Source: Aquimarina algicola (GTDB taxonomy: Bacteria > Bacteroidota > Bacteroidia > Flavobacteriales > Flavobacteriaceae). From it: a stretch of DNA of 64,000 nucleotides. Shown piece by piece: positions 35,077 through 42,483 of the stretch. The DNA lies in contig NZ_VFWZ01000008.1 in assembly GCF_006443095.1 (NCBI RefSeq), positions 169,563 through 233,562 on the forward strand. The letters are read 5' to 3'. The translations under genes were made by a program, and so were the position numbers. The stretch's first letter is position 1. The number at the start of each line of letters is the position of its first letter. Below the pieces are notes generated by a model. That model did not search any database. It saw only the letters and a list, made by a program, of their open reading frames with translations, and was not told the origin of the DNA.

Positions 35077-35490
35077 TTATTCTGCTTCGTCCCAATCTGC
35101 AATTAAATCCCCTGAAGTTTCATCAGCATCATAACTAATAGTCATGGGTACATCGAAAATGTATACTCCTCCAATCGATTGTATGGCAATATTGTGTTTG
35201 TTGGATACCATTTCCAGTTCATCCACAAATTCCCTGAAGCGTTCTTTTACGTTTTTGTTTGGTTTCATATTTTTCTCTTTTAACACCTTTTCCCATAACA
35301 TTTCTGCATCTTTAAGCGCACTTTTACGATCGGTGTATATCCCATATACATTCTCAGCCCCAAAACCACCGGAGAATAAATCATCCAGATCACCGAGATT
35401 ACGCTCGGCATCCACAAAAATCTCCTCAAAATCACCAATATTAGGATAGGGTTGCATTACGAAGTATAGCTTTTCGGTATCAATTTTCAT
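35077..35490 (-). CDS. Modular cluster protein, domains A-B
   Basis: A 137-residue protein from ATG 35490 (MKIDTEKLYFVMQPYPN), whose start overlaps the stop of the preceding 47-codon gene (ATGAAAATTGA). Domain A ends with AENVYGIYTDRKSALKDAEML. Domain B is FREFVDELEMVSNKHNIAIQ plus VYIFDVPMTISYDADETSG. The acidic linker (FEEIFVDAERNLGDLDDLF) differs from the basic relatives. Confidence 0.6.
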   Translation of the reverse strand: MKIDTEKLYFVMQPYPNIGDFEEIFVDAERNLGDLDDLFSGGFGAENVYGIYTDRKSALKDAEMLWEKVLKEKNMKPNKNVKERFREFVDELEMVSNKHNIAIQSIGGVYIFDVPMTISYDADETSGDLIADWDEAE

Positions 35491-35623
35491 GGCTGTTGAT
35501 GGTTTTAAGATATATGCCTGTGACCTGAATGTTATGATGCATAAAAACAATTGGGAGTTCTTCTACGACAACCTTCAGTTTTGAAGGCTCTTCTTTTTTT
35601 TGGTGTTTTTGTAGTGTACTCAT
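35480..35623 (-). CDS. Small protein of the cluster
   Basis: A 47-residue reading frame from ATG 35623 (MSTLQKHQKKEEPSKLKVVV), ending in TGA that overlaps the start codon of the next gene. A charged N-terminus is followed by strands (VVVEELPIVF, IQVTGIYL). The overlap and fit in the operon are the evidence. No family was recognised. Confidence 0.5.
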   Translation of the reverse strand: MSTLQKHQKKEEPSKLKVVVEELPIVFMHHNIQVTGIYLKTINSHEN

Positions 35624-35676
35624 TGGTTGTATTTTTAATATATTTTTTCAATCAAACGAACCTAATCCATTCATTT

Positions 35677-35904
35677 TCAATAATCAATTGGATGTTTATA
35701 CAAATTTTTGTAATGGGGCATCGTTCCTTTATTTTCTTCATGGATTAGTTCTTCCCCCAAACAATTCCCAATAAACCCACCGATCAGGATAAAGGGGTAG
35801 GTTTCCTTTGGAGAGTATTTTTTAGCGATAATAAATCCCAGCATACTCCCCACCAGTGCCAGTCCTGCCTTTTTGGTATTTTTAGAAAACTTCATCAGTT
35901 CCAT
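35677..35904 (-). CDS. Small membrane protein with glycine-zipper-like segments
   Basis: A 75-residue protein with two short hydrophobic segments (KAGLALVGSMLGFIIAK and YPFILIGGFIGNCLGEE) rich in small residues, and a polar tail. Such small Gly-rich membrane proteins are typical of membrane-containing virions and of holin-like accessory proteins. Its first codons overlap the end of the L,D-transpeptidase-like gene by 10 bases. Function is inferred only from context. Confidence 0.5.
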   Translation of the reverse strand: MELMKFSKNTKKAGLALVGSMLGFIIAKKYSPKETYPFILIGGFIGNCLGEELIHEENKGTMPHYKNLYKHPIDY

Positions 35905-36554
35905 CGGTTTAACAGTAACAATCCTCCTGTTGCCAGTACAGTTCCCCAGGCAATGGTTCGCAACCGCCTTCTGCGTTCATCCCTAAAATCTACAAGGGTT
36001 ACAGTAAAAGTATTTCCATATCGCTTTTGATGTTCTGTGGTCAGTTGCATAAAGCGTTTAAAATCTTCCGCATTGGCAAATACCAAACAACCTGCCGAGA
36101 AACTATCAATCACTTTTGTACTCCCTTGTTGCCTGGCCCTATGGATATTGATCCCAAACCTTCCGGTGTCTACTGTTCCGGACTCAAACCATTTGAAGAG
36201 TCCTTTTCGTTCATAATTCCGGATCACGCTTACTGCATTACGCTGTACTAAGGCTTTGTATACCCCTCTGTGCAAGCCTATGCTATGCGAATTGATATAC
36301 TGGCCTTTCTTTAAGAACGCTGTTCCTTTGGGGTGCATGGGGTGTTCCAGCCAATACTGCCCGGGATCCGTGGTGGCTTTAAAAATATGATATATCCATT
36401 TTCCGCTATCATTGGTATAGAAAACATGGATTTCATCATCAAAGCGGTTGCTGCGCACAAACCGACTCCGATACCCCACAATATTGAGTCGATAGGGTTC
36501 TTTATACACTTCATATCCTTTGCTCCGTAATATCTGTAAGCTTTTGGCAAGCAT
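35895..36554 (-). CDS. L,D-transpeptidase-like protein with C-terminal membrane segment
   Basis: A 219-residue protein from ATG 36554 (MLAKSLQILRSKGYEVYK). An upstream in-frame ATG at 36614 would overlap the previous gene. The pattern H138 (GINIHRA), then a serine loop and S-A-G-C at 153-156 (SFSAGCLVF), matches the H...S-x-G-C active site of YkuD-type L,D-transpeptidases and their phage-type relatives. A membrane segment lies at 200-216, with an Arg-rich stretch before it. It could remodel peptidoglycan during lysis or entry. A diverged fragment of this gene appears at 51014-51280. Confidence 0.6.
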   Translation of the reverse strand: MLAKSLQILRSKGYEVYKEPYRLNIVGYRSRFVRSNRFDDEIHVFYTNDSGKWIYHIFKATTDPGQYWLEHPMHPKGTAFLKKGQYINSHSIGLHRGVYKALVQRNAVSVIRNYERKGLFKWFESGTVDTGRFGINIHRARQQGSTKVIDSFSAGCLVFANAEDFKRFMQLTTEHQKRYGNTFTVTLVDFRDERRRRLRTIAWGTVLATGGLLLLNRWN

Positions 36555-36597
36555 AGTTATTGTTAATCGTTGTTGATTATTCGTTAATTGTTTTTTG

Positions 36598-37173
36598 TCA
36601 ATTGGCACTGCCAATAAAGTCGGAGACTGCCCATACCTGTTTTTTTAATCTTCGTTTTCGGTATACGCCATCACCTTCACGTGACCCATTGGTATTTGTA
36701 TTTCCTTCTACTGTGACGATATATTTCTCACCCCACTGATCTACAAAACCCATATGAGCCGGACGATTCAATCTGGAATACCAGATCATAAACACATCGC
36801 CACATTGCGGAGTTTTATATTCTTTTTTTCCACGATGGTAAATCCTTTTGCTTTTAAGCGCATAACTGAGTACCCAGCCACTAAGTGGCGTTTGAACATC
36901 TGCATTCTGATAAACCCAGGACACAAAGGCAGCGCAATACGCATGCCCTGGAGCTAACCCTACACTTTTCAGATACATTTCTACATGCGGTCCTTTGTTA
37001 GCACCTCCAGTTTCACTAATCCCTATTTGAGAGTCGTATAGTTCTTTTACACACTTCCGAGTGTATTGTTCATCATTGCTATTTCCTATTTGACTTATAG
37101 CGTCCTGGCTAAAAAGGCCACTGCAAATAAAAACGCAAAGAAGATAAAGGTGGATAGTTTTAGTTTTTGCCAT
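36598..37173 (-). CDS. CHAP-type peptidoglycan hydrolase (endolysin-like), secreted
   Basis: A 191-residue protein with a signal sequence (residues 5-23, ending LFSQ). The CHAP/NlpC-like catalytic residues are visible: Cys80 in HAYCAAFVSWVYQ, His140 in PAHMGFVD and the acidic/Asn pair in VEGNTN (156-160). D-V-F-M-I in the hydrolase core is also typical. The start overlaps the 3' end of the holin-like gene by 79 bases. Likely cuts peptidoglycan peptide bonds for lysis, or for entry if carried in the particle. Confidence 0.75.
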   Translation of the reverse strand: MAKTKTIHLYLLCVFICSGLFSQDAISQIGNSNDEQYTRKCVKELYDSQIGISETGGANKGPHVEMYLKSVGLAPGHAYCAAFVSWVYQNADVQTPLSGWVLSYALKSKRIYHRGKKEYKTPQCGDVFMIWYSRLNRPAHMGFVDQWGEKYIVTVEGNTNTNGSREGDGVYRKRRLKKQVWAVSDFIGSAN

Positions 37174-37487
37174 GGGGTAAGGGTTTTAAAATCATTCATA
37201 AATTGATGGTCTAGATAGTCCTCCGGGGTCGGCCAGATGAGCTTCATTAGGATGCGGACAATCCCATGCAGGATAAAGATGCCGATAATGGCAAAGAGGT
37301 ATACCTGGAACACCCCTGCATCATAAGTTCCTGCAGTGGGATCAATCCAGTGCAAAAAGGTAGCACTCTGGATCCACAGCAAAAGTCCTACTGCCAAAGA
37401 AGACAGTTCTCTCCACACCTTGAAATAGCCCCATAGTGGTTTTAATTTTATGGCGATCTTTTTAAGTCTATCAATAATAGTTTTCAT
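37095..37487 (-). CDS. Holin-like membrane protein
   Basis: A 130-residue protein with three hydrophobic segments (about 28-45, 58-82 and 108-127), a basic N-terminus and a short charged loop (WPTPEDYLDHQ). Size, topology and overlap with the downstream CHAP hydrolase suggest a holin. No named holin family was recognised, so the call rests on position. Confidence 0.5.
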   Translation of the reverse strand: MKTIIDRLKKIAIKLKPLWGYFKVWRELSSLAVGLLLWIQSATFLHWIDPTAGTYDAGVFQVYLFAIIGIFILHGIVRILMKLIWPTPEDYLDHQFMNDFKTLTPWQKLKLSTFIFFAFLFAVAFLARTL

Positions 37488-37507
37488 ATCAGATGCTTAT
37501 TTTAAAA

Positions 37508-38524
37508 TTACACATAGGATAAATTAGCAGTAGGAGCCAATACAGTTTCTCCCGACTGGGTTAGGATTTGGGTCATGCTCCCTTTGTTACCTGTGATATA
37601 CCCCACTACGGTGTCCGGAGCTAATTCAGGCAGAATATAGGATCCATCGGTAGCCTGAAGTACAGTCGGATATTCTACAATGGCAAGATTCCATTCCTGA
37701 TCGATATCCTGATCCAAAGCATCGATATTCCCAAAACCATTGATTCCCGGAATGAACCAGATGCCCTTAGCATTTTGTTGCAATCCCATCCTTCGGAACT
37801 CCGTCCGTATTTTCACCTTTTCCAGAGTTTTATTCTTAAATGCTACACTAAGCAAGGCATTGACAAGGGAGGTCACCCGTACCCCTAAAATGCGTACATT
37901 CTGAAAAAAGCTGCTGACCTGTTTGTATTGGGATACAGTACTAATCTTTTTAAGTCCTCCCAACACTCCAAAGAGGTTACGTTTGTTGGCAGCACTGATC
38001 AGCTCCCTTGCAATCCCTGAAGCATTAAACCCGGAGGTTTGCTTTCCCACTAATGCGGTAAATTGGGTTTGGGTCAGCACAGAAGGCAGTCCTGCTGCTC
38101 GTAAGGCCCTTTCAGTACCTTTTCCAAAAACCCTATCAACTTTCCCTCCTCTGAAACTGGTTTCTCTGATGATCATTGCGGCTCGTCCTCCTTTGGCTAA
38201 GAGGGCTTTTTGGATCATCTCGACCAGTGATCCCCTTGCGCCTCTGCGTATCGGGAATTGATTGCTCGAACCTCTTGGTAATAAGGGTTTGGTCATGATT
38301 GGGCGTTGGGTAATGGGACGCCGGGTAATAGGGTGTTGTGTAATTGGGGGGATGGGTTGTTGGATGCTTCGCTGACCGGCTTTTCGGTTTTTAAAATACG
38401 TATATGCCAAATAACCAATTCCAAGTACCAATCCTCCCCCCAAGCCATACATCAGCATGTTTTTTCGGGATAAGGAAGACTGCGTTTTGGGTTCAGGTCG
38501 TCTTTTTATGGTTTTAGATTCCAT
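37508..38524 (-). CDS. Membrane-anchored protein with peptidoglycan-binding-like domain
   Basis: A 338-residue protein. One membrane segment lies at about 24-45. A repetitive Pro-Ile-Thr stretch follows (68-88: QHPITRRPITQRPI). Residues 92-155 resemble the PG_binding_1 fold (GSLVEMIQKALLAKGG; KVDRVFGKGTERALRAAGL). The C-terminal 170 residues are unique and beta-rich (VVGYITGNKGSM). This is the design of a virion spike or anchor that touches the cell wall. The cysteine-free body and membrane anchor are shared with neighbours. Confidence 0.55.
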   Translation of the reverse strand: MESKTIKRRPEPKTQSSLSRKNMLMYGLGGGLVLGIGYLAYTYFKNRKAGQRSIQQPIPPITQHPITRRPITQRPIMTKPLLPRGSSNQFPIRRGARGSLVEMIQKALLAKGGRAAMIIRETSFRGGKVDRVFGKGTERALRAAGLPSVLTQTQFTALVGKQTSGFNASGIARELISAANKRNLFGVLGGLKKISTVSQYKQVSSFFQNVRILGVRVTSLVNALLSVAFKNKTLEKVKIRTEFRRMGLQQNAKGIWFIPGINGFGNIDALDQDIDQEWNLAIVEYPTVLQATDGSYILPELAPDTVVGYITGNKGSMTQILTQSGETVLAPTANLSYV

Positions 38525-38529
38525 AGGTA

Positions 38530-38964
38530 TTATGTTTTTGAATTGATAATTTCTTGTGCAATGGCAAACTCCTGAGTGGTGAGTTCATCCATCAAATCTG
38601 CCGAGAGGTGACTCCCATATAAATCTTTATAGGCACGTTCTACTTTTCTGCGCATGGCATCGGAGGGGATTTCTTCCAAGGTTTGAAAAACTGCTTCTTC
38701 ATCGGTTCCCCATCCAAAAGGCTTGTCGTTCTCAAACGCCAGCTTTAGGCGGATCGCATAATTTGCAGGATTCCCCGGTTGCAGGGCATTGACTTCCCTT
38801 CGGTTGCGTTTCCATTTTTTCGCCAGTACCCATGCAGCAAAAAACACTCCGACCCCCAGGCTTCCGGCAAGGAGTACTGTGGTCACATCTTTGCTCACAT
38901 TGACCTTTACTTTGGGTCGGTTTTGTATCGCTTGCATCGCAAGTGCTGCTGCAGGAACTGCCAT
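38530..38964 (-). CDS. Membrane protein with one annexin-like repeat
   Basis: A 144-residue protein with one membrane segment (about 28-48) and a basic stop-transfer patch (KKWKRNRRE). Residues 72-142 strikingly resemble a single annexin repeat: helix A LKLAFEN, the G-x-G-T-D-E motif at 84-89 (GWGTDE), EEAVFQTL, MRRKVERAYKDLYG, then LSADLMDELTTQEF. In annexins this motif belongs to the calcium and phospholipid site. Here only one repeat is present, whereas annexins have four. It may help bind a lipid membrane. Analogy is possible instead of homology. Confidence 0.6.
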   Translation of the reverse strand: MAVPAAALAMQAIQNRPKVKVNVSKDVTTVLLAGSLGVGVFFAAWVLAKKWKRNRREVNALQPGNPANYAIRLKLAFENDKPFGWGTDEEAVFQTLEEIPSDAMRRKVERAYKDLYGSHLSADLMDELTTQEFAIAQEIINSKT

Positions 38965-38965
38965 T

Positions 38966-39148
38966 TTATTTCGTCTTGATTTTCATTTTAACCAGATTTC
39001 GGATAAAGGCATCTTTTAAGAACAGCTGTTCCATATGGATAATGCCTTTAGCCCCAAAATGTCGGTTCATGGTTTCAAAAGCCTTTTGGACCTGATGTGC
39101 TTCAGCTACGCTGCTGACTTCAATATGTGTGGTAATGGGTGCTTTCAT
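38966..39148 (-). CDS. Small hypothetical protein
   Basis: A 60-residue protein from ATG 39148 (MKAPITTHIEVSSVAEAHQV), with nine possible extra codons upstream. It has a strand-helix-strand-helix pattern (AHQVQKAFETMNRHFG; GIIHMEQLFLKDAFIRNL). It abuts the annexin-like gene. No family was recognised. Confidence 0.5.
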   Translation of the reverse strand: MKAPITTHIEVSSVAEAHQVQKAFETMNRHFGAKGIIHMEQLFLKDAFIRNLVKMKIKTK

Positions 39149-39194
39149 AATGATCGATATTTGCTCCCTCCCCAAAGGGAAACGGTATTAAAAA

Positions 39195-40031
39195 TTAATG
39201 TTCAGGATCCTCTTTGGGGGCAGAGGAAGCCTTTTGCAATTGAGAGAGATAGTAATGCAGCTTCTGCAGCAATTGATCATCGTCTTTAAGCTGCTCTCCT
39301 AAGCGGACCAGCAGTTGTACCAATTGGTCACATTGCTCTTCAGTACACAGCTCCTTGAGATAGCTGATGATGTGTAGCCAGTGTTGCTGTTCCTCATCGA
39401 GGGGTGCTTCTTCGGGTTGTGGATCGGAAAGCCCCAACCTTCCCAGTGTGCCTGCGATCCCCTTCATTTGTTTGGGGTACTGCTTGGCTAATCCGGAGAT
39501 CGCCCCGGGAAGGAGGGCTTTTCCTAATTCCACAAATCCCAGCTTTTTAACCAAAGCTTTGATTTCTTCCTGCTTGACATCCGTTTCTTTTTGTGCTTTT
39601 GCAAGCTGTTGTTCCAAATGTCCGATCTGCTTTTTGGCTTCCGCATGTGCAGTTTTGAGGGTTTCGGTATCTCGTTTTTGCAGTTCTTCTTGCAAAAGGG
39701 CATGCACCTTATGATGTACTCCATTCAGGGTTTCTTCATTGCTATTGCGCAGTTGCTCCAATTGCTTTTGAAGGTTGCGGTTTTCCATCGATAAGCGTTG
39801 TATGGTCAGCTGATCTGCCACCACACCCTGTGCCTTTTCAGGAACCACCGGCAAGGTTCTGACAGCAGAATCGCCCGATGGAGTTTTTAAGACCTCTAGC
39901 TTGGATTGCCCCTGTTCCATCTTATATTTCACATAGGCACTTTCATTATCAAATCCCAAACGGTCCATCTCTGCATATTGGGCCGTATTGAGCCGAACGG
40001 ATCCCGGTTTTTTAGGTCTTGCTTCCATCAT
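39195..40031 (-). CDS. Coiled-coil protein of the structural cluster
   Basis: A 278-residue protein. Residues 70-170 form a long Gln/Glu/Lys-rich coiled coil (LTIQRLSMENRNLQKQLEQL; LEQQLAKAQKETDVKQEEIK). Before it is a short basic N-terminus (RPKKPGSVRLNTAQYAEMDRL), and after it a helical C-terminal domain (LRELCTEEQCDQLV-like). No membrane segment was seen. It could be a scaffold or a linker in particle assembly. Confidence 0.55.
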   Translation of the reverse strand: MMEARPKKPGSVRLNTAQYAEMDRLGFDNESAYVKYKMEQGQSKLEVLKTPSGDSAVRTLPVVPEKAQGVVADQLTIQRLSMENRNLQKQLEQLRNSNEETLNGVHHKVHALLQEELQKRDTETLKTAHAEAKKQIGHLEQQLAKAQKETDVKQEEIKALVKKLGFVELGKALLPGAISGLAKQYPKQMKGIAGTLGRLGLSDPQPEEAPLDEEQQHWLHIISYLKELCTEEQCDQLVQLLVRLGEQLKDDDQLLQKLHYYLSQLQKASSAPKEDPEH

Positions 40032-40350
40032 CGGTATTGGTTTTTAAGATCACTTGTAGAAAACGGATTTTCCGTTGGTATTTTCGGGTATTGACAATCT
40101 CAATACGGTCTCCATGCTCATGGGCATTCTCCCGGATTTCTTTGGTATACCAATGGTCGTACCGCCCATAGTCTGATTTGACCATCAGCCCCCAATCGAT
40201 ATGGGTGACCAGCCACAGTTCATTATACGCCTGAAACTTCAGGCTGCCCATCGCAGGGATGACAAATTCACGATATACAATCCTGTAGGCATCATACCCC
40301 CGTTCTTTGGCTCTTCGGTCTGCATAATGCAGGGCAAAATCTTCTCTCAT
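40012..40350 (-). CDS. Hypothetical protein of the structural cluster
   Basis: A 112-residue protein rich in aromatic and charged residues (RRAKERGYDAYRIVYREF; ELWLVTHIDWGLMVKSDYG), with alternating strand patterns. It overlaps the coiled-coil gene by 20 bases. No domain was recognised. Cluster position suggests a virion or assembly role. Confidence 0.5.
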   Translation of the reverse strand: MREDFALHYADRRAKERGYDAYRIVYREFVIPAMGSLKFQAYNELWLVTHIDWGLMVKSDYGRYDHWYTKEIRENAHEHGDRIEIVNTRKYQRKIRFLQVILKTNTDDGSKT

Positions 40351-40356
40351 CCGGTA

Positions 40357-40665
40357 TTATTTTAGTATGACATCATTCGTTTCTAGCAATGGCTCCGGCA
40401 GGGCTTCGGTCAATACCCATATGGTTACCGTATAAGGATATTGGGCTTTGCCTTGATCTTCAAACAGGACATTGATATAATCGGTATCTTCTGAAGCATC
40501 AATGGGAATGACCCGATACTGCTCAGGAGGCGTTGATAACAAAGCAGGTTCTTCCGGTTGCAATGCTGTAGCGATGGCCTCTGAAAACGAACCTTCGGTT
40601 TCAAGACTGTGGTTTTTATAGATGATCCCGCTTTTTTGAAGCAAGGTCAGGGTTCCTAAAATCAT
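40357..40665 (-). CDS. Small beta-rich protein of the structural cluster
   Basis: A 102-residue protein with several strands (QYRVIPIDASEDTDYINVLF; PYTVTIWVLTEAL). It lacks membrane segments and cysteines and is acidic. It resembles its upstream neighbours in strand-rich character. Function unknown. A minor capsid or turret part would be the first guess. Confidence 0.5.
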   Translation of the reverse strand: MILGTLTLLQKSGIIYKNHSLETEGSFSEAIATALQPEEPALLSTPPEQYRVIPIDASEDTDYINVLFEDQGKAQYPYTVTIWVLTEALPEPLLETNDVILK

Positions 40666-40685
40666 GATGTTGATACGGTTTTTTA

Positions 40686-41207
40686 TTAGGTGTATTCGTT
40701 ATGGGTAATCAGTACATAGCCGATAAAAGGCCCGCTCCAGAGGTAATATTCTACAGGGGTACATTGTCCTTCCTGTAGGACTTCAATGATTTTAGGGTCT
40801 GTAAGCTGATCCATAAAATCATCTTCGTACAGATAAGGAAAGGTGTCTGTTGCGGGATGGGCATAATACCAATACAAGCCGGAATAGATGTCTCTTGATA
40901 AGGTGGCATCCGGAGGGGTTGTGGTATATTCCGTTCCGGTACTCAGCTGTAAAAAACGATCATCGTCTACTAAGGCATCTGACAATCCATAATACAAACG
41001 GGGAGGGACAGGCGTATCGGAACAATCTTGTTCTACTTGAACCACAGGAAGCACTCCAATGACTTTTGCTGTGGTAAAAGGAAGTTTGGCCGATGCGTTT
41101 ACAAATTGGTTCTCCCTGTGAATAGTCAATTGGATAGGCACAAACTTCCTACGTACCCATAACCCGGAGGTTGCTGTTTTATTGCTTGAAGGCAGCTTAC
41201 ATTTCAT
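40686..41207 (-). CDS. Beta-rich protein of the structural cluster
   Basis: A 173-residue protein without membrane segments. The N-terminal strands (GLWVRRKFVPIQLTIHREN; AKVIGVLPVVQVEQ) and a Pro/Tyr-rich middle (PPRLYYGLSDALVDD) fit a jelly-roll-like or penton-like fold, but this is a guess from strand pattern. It follows the 140-residue gene by 20 bases. Confidence 0.5.
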   Translation of the reverse strand: MKCKLPSSNKTATSGLWVRRKFVPIQLTIHRENQFVNASAKLPFTTAKVIGVLPVVQVEQDCSDTPVPPRLYYGLSDALVDDDRFLQLSTGTEYTTTPPDATLSRDIYSGLYWYYAHPATDTFPYLYEDDFMDQLTDPKIIEVLQEGQCTPVEYYLWSGPFIGYVLITHNEYT

Positions 41208-41227
41208 GATTGATCTATTTCTAATAG

Positions 41228-41650
41228 TTATCGTTTCTCTTCAATAAGAATGATCAGCGTTACCGTATAGCCATCCCCAAATACAGCCTTGCTATGGTCT
41301 TTATCCTGAAAGCGTACCTTTATGGACAAATCTCCCGGTAACACATCACCCAGCTCAAAGAAGCGTTCCCTGGGGGCAACACTTAATGAAGACATTAAAA
41401 TCTTGCTGTCAAATCCTTCAGGGAAGAGTTCTTCCCCTCCAATCTCAATGCGTTGACTGCCTCGGTAATACAGCTTGTCAGGATAGTTCGAAGTCAGTTG
41501 TAACCCCCGAACGGATTGGGTATGTTTGGGGAGTTCCAACCCACTAGTGGTGGACAGCCCATTGGCTTTGGTTACGGGAAAAGAAAAGGTCACCCTGGTT
41601 TCTTTGGTATCTGATGTTGCTACAGTATTCATCGAATCTATTTTAGTCAT
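41228..41650 (-). CDS. Beta-rich protein of the structural cluster
   Basis: A 140-residue protein with Thr/Ser-rich N-terminus (ATSDTKETRVTFSFPVTKA) and repeated short strands (KLYYRGSQRIEIGGEELFPE; DLSIKVRFQD; YTVTLIILIEE). The end VTLIILIEE resembles the final strand of the neighbouring 210-residue protein (IKVVLAGTVTV), as if they share a fold. No membrane segment. A minor shell protein is inferred. Confidence 0.5.
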   Translation of the reverse strand: MTKIDSMNTVATSDTKETRVTFSFPVTKANGLSTTSGLELPKHTQSVRGLQLTSNYPDKLYYRGSQRIEIGGEELFPEGFDSKILMSSLSVAPRERFFELGDVLPGDLSIKVRFQDKDHSKAVFGDGYTVTLIILIEEKR

Positions 41651-41683
41651 GTATAAGAGTTCTTATTGCTGATTATCGGCTAT

Positions 41684-42316
41684 CTATGCCGGTACGGTAA
41701 CGGTGCCGGCAAGAACGACCTTAATCAGGGCATTGTCCGGGGCATCATCGCCCAGCTCGATATTGAATTCAAACTCCTCATCGTCACGAATAAAGCGTGG
41801 GGATTCTAAAAAGTAGGTCCCTAGATTGATGGTGGTATTTCCATCGGTGGCAAATTCTTGCATCGGACGTTCATCGATGATGATCTTCTTATTGGCAATT
41901 AAGGAAAAGACCCCGTTTTGCAGTCCACCTACTTTTTTAATGCTGTCAAAATTGGTTTGCTTGATCAGCCTTTTAAGTTCGGAATCACTCCCGGGAAGGT
42001 CGCCTTCAATTTCTGCAGCCAATAGGATGATCCGATTACAAAGGAATAACCGATCCTTCTGAAGCTTGGCCTGGGTGACATTGGTAATCCCGGTTTCTTT
42101 GGCGTCTTGGGTCTCGAACATATCAATATTGGCTTTATTGCCGGCAAACTTGATCGAATAATAGGCGGCATCCGCCAGTTGTAATCGGCCTTCCTTAATC
42201 CCGGTAGCCACCTTGACCATCGCAGGGTCAAATTTCTTCGCCTGATCCCTTAAAGAGAGATGGGCATTCACAATCTCTAAAAATTGTGCTCTTGAACTTT
42301 TTTTCATTGTTTCCAT
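41684..42316 (-). CDS. Candidate major capsid protein (beta-rich)
   Basis: A 210-residue protein. The first 110 residues are helical (FLEIVNAHLSLRDQAKKF; LQLADAAYYSIKF). The last 100 are strand-rich and end with a pattern seen in small viral shell proteins: NLGTYFLESPRFI, then EFEFNIELGD, then IKVVLAGTVTV. It is preceded by its own 168-base gap holding a large hairpin, which would allow separate, strong expression, as for a coat protein. It is the best capsid candidate in the cluster, without proof. Confidence 0.45.
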   Translation of the reverse strand: METMKKSSRAQFLEIVNAHLSLRDQAKKFDPAMVKVATGIKEGRLQLADAAYYSIKFAGNKANIDMFETQDAKETGITNVTQAKLQKDRLFLCNRIILLAAEIEGDLPGSDSELKRLIKQTNFDSIKKVGGLQNGVFSLIANKKIIIDERPMQEFATDGNTTINLGTYFLESPRFIRDDEEFEFNIELGDDAPDNALIKVVLAGTVTVPA

Positions 42317-42338
42317 TTTTTTTATGATTTAGTTTTTT

Positions 42339-42478
42339 AGTACAGCGTAGTGAGTGATTAGTATTAAGTAGTGAGTACAGAGTAATGAGTATTTTTTGTA
42401 CTCAGAACTTCTTACTTTGTACTGTCATATTTCGTACTTCTTACTTTGTACTATATACTTGATACTTCGTACTTCTTA
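42339..42478. repeat. Long imperfect hairpin of GTACT-rich repeats before the candidate capsid gene
   Basis: The left half is written in AGTACAGAGTAATGAGTA-type units and the right half in ACTTCTTACTTTGTACT-type units, which are inverse of each other. The right half repeats the unit about three times. On the - strand it lies between the stop at 42484 and the start at 42316. It may act as a terminator, processing site or promoter-separating element. Confidence 0.65.
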
Positions 42479-42483
42479 TTTCA

